A DNA stretch of 43,215 nucleotides from JAVVEW01 sp032251045 (GTDB lineage Bacteria; Pseudomonadota; Gammaproteobacteria; Methylococcales; Methylomonadaceae): the NCBI GenBank assembly GCA_032251045.1, contig JAVVEW010000014.1, positions 1-43,215 of the forward strand. Direction: 5' to 3'. Position numbers and translations under genes: made by a program. Of this stretch, positions 1 through 7,272 are shown in pieces. Under the pieces are notes generated by a model, which saw only the letters and a list, made by a program, of their open reading frames with translations, was not told where the DNA came from and made no database searches. Numbering within the stretch: the first letter of the stretch is position 1; each line of letters opens with the position of its first letter.

Positions 1-2823
1 GAACAACGCCTCACCCTGCCCGGTACGCTGTTTCGTAAAACCGGCCTGGGCAAGGATGTCACCAACAAAGCGCTGGGTGGACTGCCGGGCATACAAAAAG
101 AAGGTTGCGACGGCCTGATCACTTCGGCGCGCTGGATTGTGCATGAAATGCCCAAAGTCACGCGCACCTTTTGTCTGGAATTTTATGGTCAAGTGCGTGA
201 GGCGGTACCCGCCATCGTGGAAATCCGCGATTCATTGGCCGTTTTGCCTAAACAAGGCTCTGAACGGATCATGCTGGCCGGCCTTGAGCATCTGGACGAG
301 CGTTATATCAAAGCCGTGGGCTACACCAGCAAAGCCAAGCATCGAGGCCGCCCGAAAATGGTGTTGATAGGTGATGTGGTCGGCGACCAAGAAACCGCCG
401 TGGCTCAGGCGGTGGCCGATGTGGTACGCCTGGCCAACGCCCGTGACGGTGAAGGTTTTATCGCGGTCAGCGCCGAGGCGCGGCGCACCTTCTGGCTGGA
501 TAGAGCGCGTACCGCCGCCATCGCCAAACACACTAACGCCTTCAAAATCAATGAAGACGTGGTCATTCCACTGCCTCGCATGGGCGATTATTGCGACGGC
601 ATCGAGCGCCTCAATATCGAACTTTCGCTACGCAACAAACTCAGCTTATGCCAAGCTTTACGGGCGTGCCTGCATGGCGAATTCACGCTCCGGGCCTATG
701 ACGACAGTATCGACAACCAAACCTTGCTAGGTGACCGCCGCGAACAAGCCGAAGCCGTTATTGGCGAGGTCGAACAACACTGGCAATGGCTGTATGAGCA
801 TCTGGATATGCCATTAACCGAGGCCGAAGCGCACTTTGCCGAGCTGGGCATCGAGGCCGGTGAACTGAATAATCAGGCCCAGCCTTTAACCTTGTTTCAC
901 CGTTTACAGGATCATTCCGTGCGCGTGTCCTGGAAACAGGAATTAAAACCTCAATTGGCGGAAATTTTCCAGGGCGACACCTTCCGTTCCGTGCTCGAAC
1001 GCATCGATCAGGTTCATAAAGAGGTGTTGCGTGGCCGGGTGTTTATCGCCCTGCACATGCATGCCGGCGATGGCAATGTGCATACCAATATCCCGGTCAA
1101 TTCCGAAAACTACGCCATGCTCAACGCCGCCAATCAAGCGGTACATCGCATCATGGCGCTGGCCAAGGATTTAGGCGGCGTGGTCTCCGGCGAACATGGC
1201 ATCGGTATCACCAAATACGAATTTCTGACCGAGGCCGAACGCACCGAATTTCAGGACTACAAACAAAAAGTCGATCCTAACGGCCATTTCAATCGCGGCA
1301 AATTATTGCCCGGCGCTGATTTGCGTTCCGCTTACACCACATCTTTCAGCCTGTTAGGCTATGAATCGTTGATCATGCAGCAAAGCGATATCGGCGCCAT
1401 TGCCGATTCGATCAAAGATTGCCTGCGCTGTGGTAAATGCAAACCGGTGTGCGCCACCCATGTGCCGCGCGCCAATATGCTGTATTCGCCGCGCAACAAA
1501 ATCCTTGCCACCTCTCTGTTGATCGAAGCGTTTTTATACGAGGAACAAACCCGGCGCGGCGTGTCGATCAGCCATTGGCAGGAATTTGAAGATGTCGGCG
1601 ACCACTGCACGGTCTGTCACAAATGCTTCAACCCTTGCCCGGTGGATATCGATTTCGGCGATGTCTCCATGAACATGCGCAATCTGCTGCGCAAAATGGG
1701 CAAACAAAGCTTTAATCCGGTCAAAACCGCAGCCATTTACTTTTTATCCAGCAGCCGCCCGGCCACGGTTAAAGTGTTGCGCGAATTACTGATTGTCTGG
1801 TCTTACCGCGCTCAGCGACTGGGTTATTGGCTACTCAGACCTTGGGGCAAGGCTCAGTTGAAACAACCGCCCGCTTCCACCGGCCAGCCTTCGGTGAAAG
1901 AATACGCGATTCATTTCACCAACCGGAAAATGCCGGGCAAATTGCCATCGAAAACGGCGCGCGCCTTGCTGGGCATCGAAAACAATCAAATCGTACCGAT
2001 TATTCGCAACCGCGACAAAACCCGCGTTGACTCCGAAGCGGTGTTTTATTTTCCCGGCTGTGGTTCCGAACGTTTGTTTTCCCAGGTCGGCCTGGCCACC
2101 CAGGCCATGCTGTATGAAATTGGCGTGCAAACAGTCTTGCCGCCCGGCTATTTGTGCTGCGGTTATCCGCAGCGTGCCGCCGGGCAATTCGACCAGGCCC
2201 AGAAAATCACCACCGATAACCGGATTTTATTCCACCGGGTGGCCAACACCTTGAACTATCTGGATATCAAAACCGTGATTGTCAGCTGTGGCACCTGTCA
2301 GGATCAATTGGCCGATTATGAATTCGACAAAATCTTCCCTGGCAGCCGAGTGGTCGATATTCATGAATATCTGCTGGACAAAGGCGTTAAGCTCGATGGC
2401 GTTAACGGTCAGCAGTATCTGTATCATGACCCCTGCCACAGCCCCTTAAAAAACCAGGACCCGCTGCGCACCGTGGGCGATTTGCTCAACGCACCGGTCA
2501 CCAAATCCGACCGCTGCTGCGGTGAATCCGGCACCCTGGCGGTGGGTCGGCCAGACATTTCCACCCAGGTTCGTGATCGCAAAGCCGAGGAACTGAGAGC
2601 AAACGCAGCGCAGTTGCGTGAACAAGGTCAACAAGGCCCGGTCAAGCTTTTAACCTCCTGCCCGTCCTGCGTGCAAGGTTTACAACGCTATCATGGTGAT
2701 GTCGAACAACTGGAAGTCGATTACATCGTGGTGGAAATTGCCCGCCACAAACTCGGTGACGATTGGCTGAAAAACTATGTCAAACACGCCAGCAAAGGCG
2801 GTATCGAGCGGGTTCTGGTTTGA
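1..2823 (+). CDS. FAD-linked oxidase / Fe-S oxidoreductase (DUF3683, glycolate/lactate oxidase type), 5' partial
   Basis: The frame is open from base 1, so the N-terminal part (expected to hold the FAD-binding domain) lies outside the window and about 940 residues are visible. The first third is a FAD-oxidase C-terminal domain with the motifs HMHAGDGNVH (near 1054-1083) and VSGEHGIGITK (near 1183-1215). Two 4Fe-4S clusters follow, CLRCGKCKPVC (from 1420) and CTVCHKCFNPCP (near 1606-1641). The end carries two cysteine-rich CCG domains, seen as CCGYPQ, HDPCHSP, CCGESG and CPSC. This order matches the large fused flavin/Fe-S oxidoreductases that oxidise a 2-hydroxy acid such as D-lactate or glycolate and pass electrons to the respiratory chain, probably at the inner face of the membrane. 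The substrate cannot be told from sequence. A 303-bp gap with a promoter follows, so it is not co-transcribed with mtdB. Confidence 0.85.
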   Translation, partial: EQRLTLPGTLFRKTGLGKDVTNKALGGLPGIQKEGCDGLITSARWIVHEMPKVTRTFCLEFYGQVREAVPAIVEIRDSLAVLPKQGSERIMLAGLEHLDERYIKAVGYTSKAKHRGRPKMVLIGDVVGDQETAVAQAVADVVRLANARDGEGFIAVSAEARRTFWLDRARTAAIAKHTNAFKINEDVVIPLPRMGDYCDGIERLNIELSLRNKLSLCQALRACLHGEFTLRAYDDSIDNQTLLGDRREQAEAVIGEVEQHWQWLYEHLDMPLTEAEAHFAELGIEAGELNNQAQPLTLFHRLQDHSVRVSWKQELKPQLAEIFQGDTFRSVLERIDQVHKEVLRGRVFIALHMHAGDGNVHTNIPVNSENYAMLNAANQAVHRIMALAKDLGGVVSGEHGIGITKYEFLTEAERTEFQDYKQKVDPNGHFNRGKLLPGADLRSAYTTSFSLLGYESLIMQQSDIGAIADSIKDCLRCGKCKPVCATHVPRANMLYSPRNKILATSLLIEAFLYEEQTRRGVSISHWQEFEDVGDHCTVCHKCFNPCPVDIDFGDVSMNMRNLLRKMGKQSFNPVKTAAIYFLSSSRPATVKVLRELLIVWSYRAQRLGYWLLRPWGKAQLKQPPASTGQPSVKEYAIHFTNRKMPGKLPSKTARALLGIENNQIVPIIRNRDKTRVDSEAVFYFPGCGSERLFSQVGLATQAMLYEIGVQTVLPPGYLCCGYPQRAAGQFDQAQKITTDNRILFHRVANTLNYLDIKTVIVSCGTCQDQLADYEFDKIFPGSRVVDIHEYLLDKGVKLDGVNGQQYLYHDPCHSPLKNQDPLRTVGDLLNAPVTKSDRCCGESGTLAVGRPDISTQVRDRKAEELRANAAQLREQGQQGPVKLLTSCPSCVQGLQRYHGDVEQLEVDYIVVEIARHKLGDDWLKNYVKHASKGGIERVLV

Positions 2824-2953
2824 ACGATTCACGGCTTCAATCAACGCATGCCTGCAATGCGCTAAGCATCAGGTAGCGCGAAAACACAGCATACGCGGCA
2901 TGGAAGCCGCGCCAATCTGGCCAATGCAATCAGCCATCGCCAATGAGAACATG

Positions 2954-2982
2954 CTGAAACCCACCGGAAATTCTTTTATACT
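2954..2982 (+). promoter_or_regulatory. sigma-70-like promoter for mtdB paralogue 1
   Basis: A -35 box CTGAAA (2954-2959, 4 of 6 consensus positions) and a -10 box TATACT (2977-2982, 5 of 6) are separated by exactly 17 bp. It is the best promoter match upstream of the mtdB pair and puts the transcription start near 2989. Confidence 0.55.
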
Positions 2983-3034
2983 GACCCCGTTTTGAAAACC
3001 AGGGCGTGCACAACCAAGCATCAAACTGTTTGGC

Positions 3035-3054
3035 CTGGCGGCAAAGACCGCCAG
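3035..3054 (+). promoter_or_regulatory. stem-loop in mtdB leader
   Basis: CTGGCGG and CCGCCAG form a perfect 7-bp GC-rich stem around the 6-nt loop CAAAGA. No U-tract follows, so it is not a standard terminator. It could protect the 5' end of the mRNA or bind a regulator. Confidence 0.4.
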
Positions 3055-3126
3055 TGAAAATGTTATGGCTTAAGCCTGCGCTGCCCGTAACTCCCAAAAA
3101 AATACGCTTTATCTTAAGGAACTGTC

Positions 3127-4035
3127 ATGGAAAAACCTTTTATTCTGCACATGATCACCACCGCCAAGAACTTAAGTCCATTCGATGTCAATATGGCCAT
3201 GGATGCCGGCTGGGTCAGTGCGGTCCCTTACATCAATGTCGAACCCAGTGAGGTTCGCGGCCTGGTGCAAGACGCGATTTTCTCCCGTGGCCCCAAGGGA
3301 TTGAAAAAAACCGGCATTTTTATCGGTGGCCGGGAAACCAAACAAGCAATCGACATGCTTAAACTGGCCAAAAATTCCATGGTGCCACCATTTGAGGTTT
3401 CGGTTTTTGCCGACCCCAGCGGCGCGTTTACTACCGCCGCCGGACTGGTTGCCGCTGTTGCCAAGGCATTGGATAAAAATTTTGGCGAAACCTTGCAGGG
3501 TAAGAATGTGATCGCGCTAGGTGGTACAGGCCCTGTGGGCCAGGCTGCCGCTGTACTGGCCGCCCAAGCGGGCGCAAAAGTGCGCATTATCGGCCGTCAA
3601 CTCAGTAAGGCCGAGCGTATCGCCGACCTGTGCAGCACTGAATTCACCGAAGCTGAGATTGATATTCAAGCCGGTGCGGATGCCGACAAGGCCGAGTATA
3701 TGAAAACCGCTGATGTGGTGTTCGCTACCGGCGCCGCTGGCATTGAATTGTTAAGTGAAGCACTGATTAAAAACGCACCACAGTTGAAAGTTGCCGCCGA
3801 TGTCAATGCCGTCCCTCCGGCAGGCATAGCCGGTGTTGATGCGTTTGATAATGGCAAAGTCATCCCCGGCTCGCCTTCGGGCGCGGTGGGTATCGGTGCC
3901 TTGGCCATCGGCAATATCAAGTACCAGGCGCAACGCAATTTACTGACCAAAATGCTGGAATCTGAACAACCCATGTATCTGCATTTTGAACATGCTTATC
4001 AAGTTGCCATGGAATGGGTGAATCAGGATTCCTGA
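3127..4035 (+). CDS. mtdB: NAD(P)-dependent methylene-tetrahydromethanopterin dehydrogenase, MtdB family (paralogue 1)
   Basis: This 302-residue cytoplasmic protein belongs to the MtdA/MtdB family, which oxidises methylene-H4MPT (or methylene-H4F for MtdA) to the methenyl form while reducing NAD(P)+. In methylotrophs this step sits between formaldehyde capture and formate. Visible family marks are the N-terminal SPFDVNMAMDAG block (residues 17-28), DAIFSRGP (49-56), the ADPSGAFTTAAG segment (95-106), the nucleotide-binding loop GGTGPVG (132-138) and the late block DVNAVPPAGIAG. The DVNAVPPAG block and overall pattern fit MtdB better than MtdA. AAGGA lies 6 nt before the ATG. A second, clearly related gene starts 201 bp downstream. 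The two copies differ enough that one may have different cofactor preference or may be an MtdC-like variant, so paralogue assignment is less sure than the family. Confidence 0.88.
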   Translation: MEKPFILHMITTAKNLSPFDVNMAMDAGWVSAVPYINVEPSEVRGLVQDAIFSRGPKGLKKTGIFIGGRETKQAIDMLKLAKNSMVPPFEVSVFADPSGAFTTAAGLVAAVAKALDKNFGETLQGKNVIALGGTGPVGQAAAVLAAQAGAKVRIIGRQLSKAERIADLCSTEFTEAEIDIQAGADADKAEYMKTADVVFATGAAGIELLSEALIKNAPQLKVAADVNAVPPAGIAGVDAFDNGKVIPGSPSGAVGIGALAIGNIKYQAQRNLLTKMLESEQPMYLHFEHAYQVAMEWVNQDS

Positions 4036-4056
4036 GCAAGCGCTGTCAGGTTAAAC

Positions 4057-4099
4057 GGTGCGTTGTCAGTCCATTATTATCAGGCGCTGACAACGCACC
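4057..4099. promoter_or_regulatory. 13-bp perfect inverted repeat between the two mtdB genes
   Basis: GGTGCGTTGTCAG (4057-4069) and CTGACAACGCACC (4087-4099) are perfect inverse complements around a 17-nt loop. The stem starts 21 nt after the first mtdB stop codon. It lacks a T-run on the plus strand. It may act as an mRNA 3'-end stabiliser or processing site, a factor-assisted terminator, or an operator for the second gene. Confidence 0.6.
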
Positions 4100-4127
4100 T
4101 ATCGGCCCGAAATAGCACAAGCCATAC

Positions 4128-4142
4128 GGCAGGTCACCTGCC
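4128..4142. promoter_or_regulatory. short dyad upstream of second mtdB
   Basis: GGCAGGT-C-ACCTGCC is a perfect 7+7 dyad with a single central base, 94 bp before the second mtdB start. Its compact form looks more like a protein-binding operator than an RNA terminator. No regulator can be named. Confidence 0.3.
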
Positions 4143-4236
4143 TCGTATCAACTCTCTGACCGTCACCCGCGCCAAGCGCTAAGGTGGCGACACCCTGAAT
4201 TTCCGTTTTTTTTGTCTTTTCAGTGAGCGTAACATC

Positions 4237-5136
4237 ATGGAAAAACGCAGCATCTTGCATATGTTAGACCCAATGCCTCATAACAGCCCGTTTGATATCA
4301 ATATGGCTGTGGACGCAGGCTTTGACCTTTTGATGCCTTACAATAACGTAAAATTGGAAAGCGTCGGCAGCCTGACCCAGGATGCGATTTTCTCGCGCGG
4401 CCCGGCTGGCGTGAAAAAAACCGCTTTGTTTATTGGCGGTCGGGATATCGGGTTGGCTATTGATATGCTGGACAACGCCAAAAGCGCCATGGTGCCACCG
4501 TTTACCATTTCGGTGATGGCTGACCCAAGCGGCGCTTTCACCACCGCTGCCGCTTTGGTTGCCGCCGTGGAACAGCAACTTCAGCAACGTCATGGTAAAG
4601 CTTTAGCAGACTGTAAAGCTTTGGTCTTTGGTGGCACCGGGCCTGTTGGTATCGCGACCGGGGTGATTGCCTCTATTGCAGGTACTGACACCACCTTGGT
4701 GGATCATTTATCTGCCGATACCGCCAAAGATACGGCAAAAGAATATAACCGCCGTTTCAAATCAAACCTGAAAGGTAATGTAGCCAGTGATAACGCGCAG
4801 AAAATCGCGCTTATCCAGTCCGCCGATGTGATTTTTTGCACCGCTAAAGCAGGTATTCAGGTTATTTCCGCAGAAGTTCTCAGTCATGCCGAACATTTAT
4901 TGGTGGCCGGGGATGTGAATGCCGTACCCCCTGCCGGCATCGAGGGCATAGACCTGCAAGATAACGGCAAGCCTTTACCGGACTCACAGGCCGTAGGGGT
5001 AGGCGCGCTGGCCGTTGGTAACATTAAGTATAAACTTCAGCACACGCTGCTTAAATCCCTGCTGACGGCCGAGAAGCCCGTTTATCTTGATTTTCGGGCT
5101 GCCTTTGAGCAGGCGCGTGTGCTATTACAAGCGTAA
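4237..5136 (+). CDS. mtdB: NAD(P)-dependent methylene-tetrahydromethanopterin dehydrogenase, MtdB family (paralogue 2)
   Basis: This 299-residue paralogue aligns without gaps to the preceding gene over its first 138 residues, sharing SPFD (17-20), TQDAIFSRGP (47-56), ADPSGAFTTAA (95-105) and GGTGPVG (132-138). The N-terminus with SILHML and the DVNAVPPAGIEGID block look closest to classical MtdB of alphaproteobacterial methylotrophs, so this copy is the better candidate for the main catabolic enzyme. It would oxidise methylene-H4MPT in the cytoplasm. The ATG is preceded by only a weak Shine-Dalgarno-like sequence. The 201-bp spacer upstream carries two inverted repeats, so independent regulation from the first copy is possible. 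It converges on the minus-strand hupE/ureJ-like gene, with an 84-bp gap containing a repeated element. Confidence 0.88.
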   Translation: MEKRSILHMLDPMPHNSPFDINMAVDAGFDLLMPYNNVKLESVGSLTQDAIFSRGPAGVKKTALFIGGRDIGLAIDMLDNAKSAMVPPFTISVMADPSGAFTTAAALVAAVEQQLQQRHGKALADCKALVFGGTGPVGIATGVIASIAGTDTTLVDHLSADTAKDTAKEYNRRFKSNLKGNVASDNAQKIALIQSADVIFCTAKAGIQVISAEVLSHAEHLLVAGDVNAVPPAGIEGIDLQDNGKPLPDSQAVGVGALAVGNIKYKLQHTLLKSLLTAEKPVYLDFRAAFEQARVLLQA

Positions 5137-5149
5137 AGAGGGATTGAGG

Positions 5150-5175
5150 GGATTTTTTAGGCTGTGAACGGTTAC
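5150..5175 (+). repeat. dispersed 26-bp intergenic repeat, copy 1
   Basis: This 26-bp stretch, GGATTTTTTAGGCTGTGAA followed by CGGTTAC, matches the reverse complement of 15355-15381 at every position except for one extra C there. Both copies lie between convergent genes. The neighbouring GGGATTGAGGGG and CCCCCTTT tracts suggest a mobile or REP-like intergenic element. Confidence 0.6.
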
Positions 5176-5182
5176 CAACAAC

Positions 5183-5202
5183 CCCCTTTGCAAAAAAAGG
5201 GG
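5183..5202. terminator. possible hairpin between convergent genes
   Basis: CCCCTTT (5183-5189) and AAAGGGG (5196-5202) form a 7-bp stem with a 6-nt loop between the convergent mtdB and hupE/ureJ-like genes. The location suits termination, but the A/T runs are inside the stem and no clear U-tract follows. Confidence 0.35.
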
Positions 5203-5220
5203 CTTGAACTCTTGCAAACG

Positions 5221-5799
5221 TTAACTTGCCACGCCAACCGCGCCTAATACGGCGCAGCCTAACGCCAGACTTACCTCTAACCCTCTGACATAGCGGTGTT
5301 GGCCGCGACCCAGCATAAAGCCTGTCATGTGTAACAGTACACTACCCAGTAAAAAACCGGCACCGTAAAACAATGCTTGCGCATTGGCAGGCATTTCCGC
5401 GGCATGGGCCATGCCATGACCCATGGCCAACAGCAGCGCCAAGGTACCTGCCAGGCGTAAGTCGATGTTTTTCCAGAACACCAACACGCCTGCAAACATT
5501 ACCAATGACAACGCAATCCATAGCTCGGCAATAGCGGCACTGAACACACCCAGGGCCTGCAGGCTGGCGCCCAGCACCATGCCGGTTAAAAATAATGAGG
5601 GCAATAGCCAACGCCCACGGCCCTTTTTCCGCCCTGCCCAAAAACCTAATGCCGACATGGCTAGCAGATGATCCGCGCCTGACCAGGGATGCCAAAGCCC
5701 TTCGGCAAAACCCAAGCTTGCCGTCCAGCCGACATGCGCCCAAACAGGTGAGGCCGACATAATTAACAGTAACGCCAGACAACCACGTTTTGCTTGCAT
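5221..5799 (-). CDS. HupE/UreJ family membrane protein
   Basis: This protein of about 192 residues has an N-terminal signal-like segment ending near VWAHVG, several hydrophobic helices, and the family motifs HPWSGADH and GHGMAHAAEMP. HupE/UreJ proteins are inner-membrane permeases or accessory proteins thought to move nickel or cobalt for hydrogenase or urease. No hydrogenase or urease gene is present here, so its role in this cell is open. I chose the ATG at 5799 because TGGAG lies 6 nt upstream and the signal peptide then starts normally. An upstream in-frame start at 5829 is possible. It lies 33 bp after glgA on the same strand and is probably read through from the glgB-glgA transcript. 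Confidence 0.8.
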   Translation of the reverse strand: MQAKRGCLALLLIMSASPVWAHVGWTASLGFAEGLWHPWSGADHLLAMSALGFWAGRKKGRGRWLLPSLFLTGMVLGASLQALGVFSAAIAELWIALSLVMFAGVLVFWKNIDLRLAGTLALLLAMGHGMAHAAEMPANAQALFYGAGFLLGSVLLHMTGFMLGRGQHRYVRGLEVSLALGCAVLGAVGVAS

Positions 5800-5832
5800 T
5801 ATTTTCTCCAGAAATACACAGGTAAGCATTCG

Positions 5833-7269
5833 TTAACAGAACTTCTGATAAAGCTCAAGATAGCGCTGAGCGCTGACATCCCAGGAAAAGTCCCCCTGCA
5901 TACCGGTGATTTGTAATTGCCGCCATAACGGCGGATTAGCATACACCAACAAAGCGCGTTTAATGGTTTCCAGTAACGCGCCGGGGCTGATTTCCTCGAA
6001 CACAAAACCGTTGGCGCTGCCGTCCTGCAAGCTTTGCGGCAAGGCATCGGTCACCGTGTCGGCCAGGCCACCGGTCTTACGCACCACCGGAACCGTGCCG
6101 TAACGTAGGCTGTACATCTGATTCAGTCCACACGGCTCAAAACGTGACGGCATCAGAAAAATATCGGCCCCGGCCTCGATTAAGTGCGCCTGCGCTTCAT
6201 CATAACCGACCATCACCGCAATCCGCCCGGGATATAGCGCAGCCAGTTGTTGCAGGCGTTGTTCAAAGCTTTTATTGCCACTGCCTAACACCACAATCTG
6301 CAAAGGCATTAACACCAGCTCGGATAAGCATTCCAGAAACAGGTCAATGCCTTTTTGCTCCACCAGGCGACTGATCAAACCCAACACAGGTGTTTCCGGC
6401 GCAACCGGCAAGCCCAGCGTTTTTTGCAATTGGGCTTTGTTCACCGCCTTGCCCGACAAATCGTTGGCGGAATAATTGGCCGCCAGGTAGCTGTCGGTTT
6501 CAGGATTCCAGTATTCACTGTCGATACCATTGAGGATGCCGGTCAGAAAATCACGGCGATGACTGAGCAAGCCTTCCAGGCCACAGCCAAAGGCTGAGGT
6601 TTGAATTTCTTCTGCATAGGTGGCGCTGACCGTATTGATCCAGTCCGCATACCCCAAACCGCTTTTCAGGAACGACAAATTGCCGTAAAACTCAACGCCA
6701 TACAGCCCCCACAACATGGTCGGCAAACCCAGGCTGTCAAACATGGCCCGGGGGAAAACGCCTTGATAGGCCATGTTATGAATGGTGAACAAGGTCGCCG
6801 GACGACTGGCTTCCAGCGATAGCAAGGCCGGCACCAGACCGGTTTGCCAATCATTGCAATGCACAATATCCGGATGCCAATCCAGAAACGCCCGATTCAT
6901 GGCAACTTCTGCGGCAACACGCGCCAGCAAGGTAAAGCGCTCGGCAATATTGGCCCACGGTTGGCCTCGCTCGTCGACGTAAGGATTGCCAGGCTGGTGA
7001 AACAATTGCGGACAATTGACCAGCCAAACCGTTACCGTAGAATCCGGCAAAGTGGTTTCCCGGATTTCGACTTCATAATTGAATACACGAATCCGGCAAC
7101 GATGACGCACCGGCTCGGTGATATGAATGGCCTGATACTCAGGCAACAGTAGGCGCACATCCTGTCCCAGCTGGGCGATTGCCTTGGGCAAGCTACCCGA
7201 TACATCCGCCAGACCACCGGTTTTGATCATCGGATGCGCTTCACTGGTCACGAACAAGATTTTTTTCAT
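5833..7269 (-). CDS. glgA: glycogen synthase (ADP-glucose type, GT5)
   Basis: This 478-residue cytoplasmic enzyme transfers glucose from ADP-glucose to the non-reducing end of an alpha-1,4-glucan. It has the ADP-glucose-binding motif KTGGL at residues 16-20, HCNDWQ in the N-terminal Rossmann domain, and the C-terminal catalytic block PSRFEPCGLNQ followed by RKTGGLADTV. The length is normal for bacterial GlgA. It begins only 3 bp after the glgB stop codon on the same strand, so the two are one operon, while glgC is transcribed divergently from the other side of glgB. Confidence 0.96.
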   Translation of the reverse strand: MKKILFVTSEAHPMIKTGGLADVSGSLPKAIAQLGQDVRLLLPEYQAIHITEPVRHRCRIRVFNYEVEIRETTLPDSTVTVWLVNCPQLFHQPGNPYVDERGQPWANIAERFTLLARVAAEVAMNRAFLDWHPDIVHCNDWQTGLVPALLSLEASRPATLFTIHNMAYQGVFPRAMFDSLGLPTMLWGLYGVEFYGNLSFLKSGLGYADWINTVSATYAEEIQTSAFGCGLEGLLSHRRDFLTGILNGIDSEYWNPETDSYLAANYSANDLSGKAVNKAQLQKTLGLPVAPETPVLGLISRLVEQKGIDLFLECLSELVLMPLQIVVLGSGNKSFEQRLQQLAALYPGRIAVMVGYDEAQAHLIEAGADIFLMPSRFEPCGLNQMYSLRYGTVPVVRKTGGLADTVTDALPQSLQDGSANGFVFEEISPGALLETIKRALLVYANPPLWRQLQITGMQGDFSWDVSAQRYLELYQKFC

Positions 7270-7272
7270 AGC

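Larger units (their letters stand above)
2824..3126. other. 303-bp intergenic region and mtdB leader
   Basis: There is no convincing coding sequence here. It holds a good sigma-70-like promoter, a 7-bp perfect hairpin, a 10-bp palindrome (GGCTTAAGCC, 3067-3076) and, just before the next gene, the ribosome-binding site AAGGA at 3116-3120. The predicted transcript leader is therefore about 138 nt, long for a bacterial housekeeping gene. Confidence 0.6.

Noticed and set aside
2777..2995. 72-codon plus-strand frame after the Fe-S oxidoreductase
   Set aside because: It starts inside the preceding gene, ends at the mtdB promoter and resembles no protein family.
4183..4213. GGTG-GCGA-CACC hairpin followed by T8, a possible terminator before the second mtdB
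   Set aside because: The stem is only 4 bp and the T-run begins 11-12 nt after it, too far for an intrinsic terminator.
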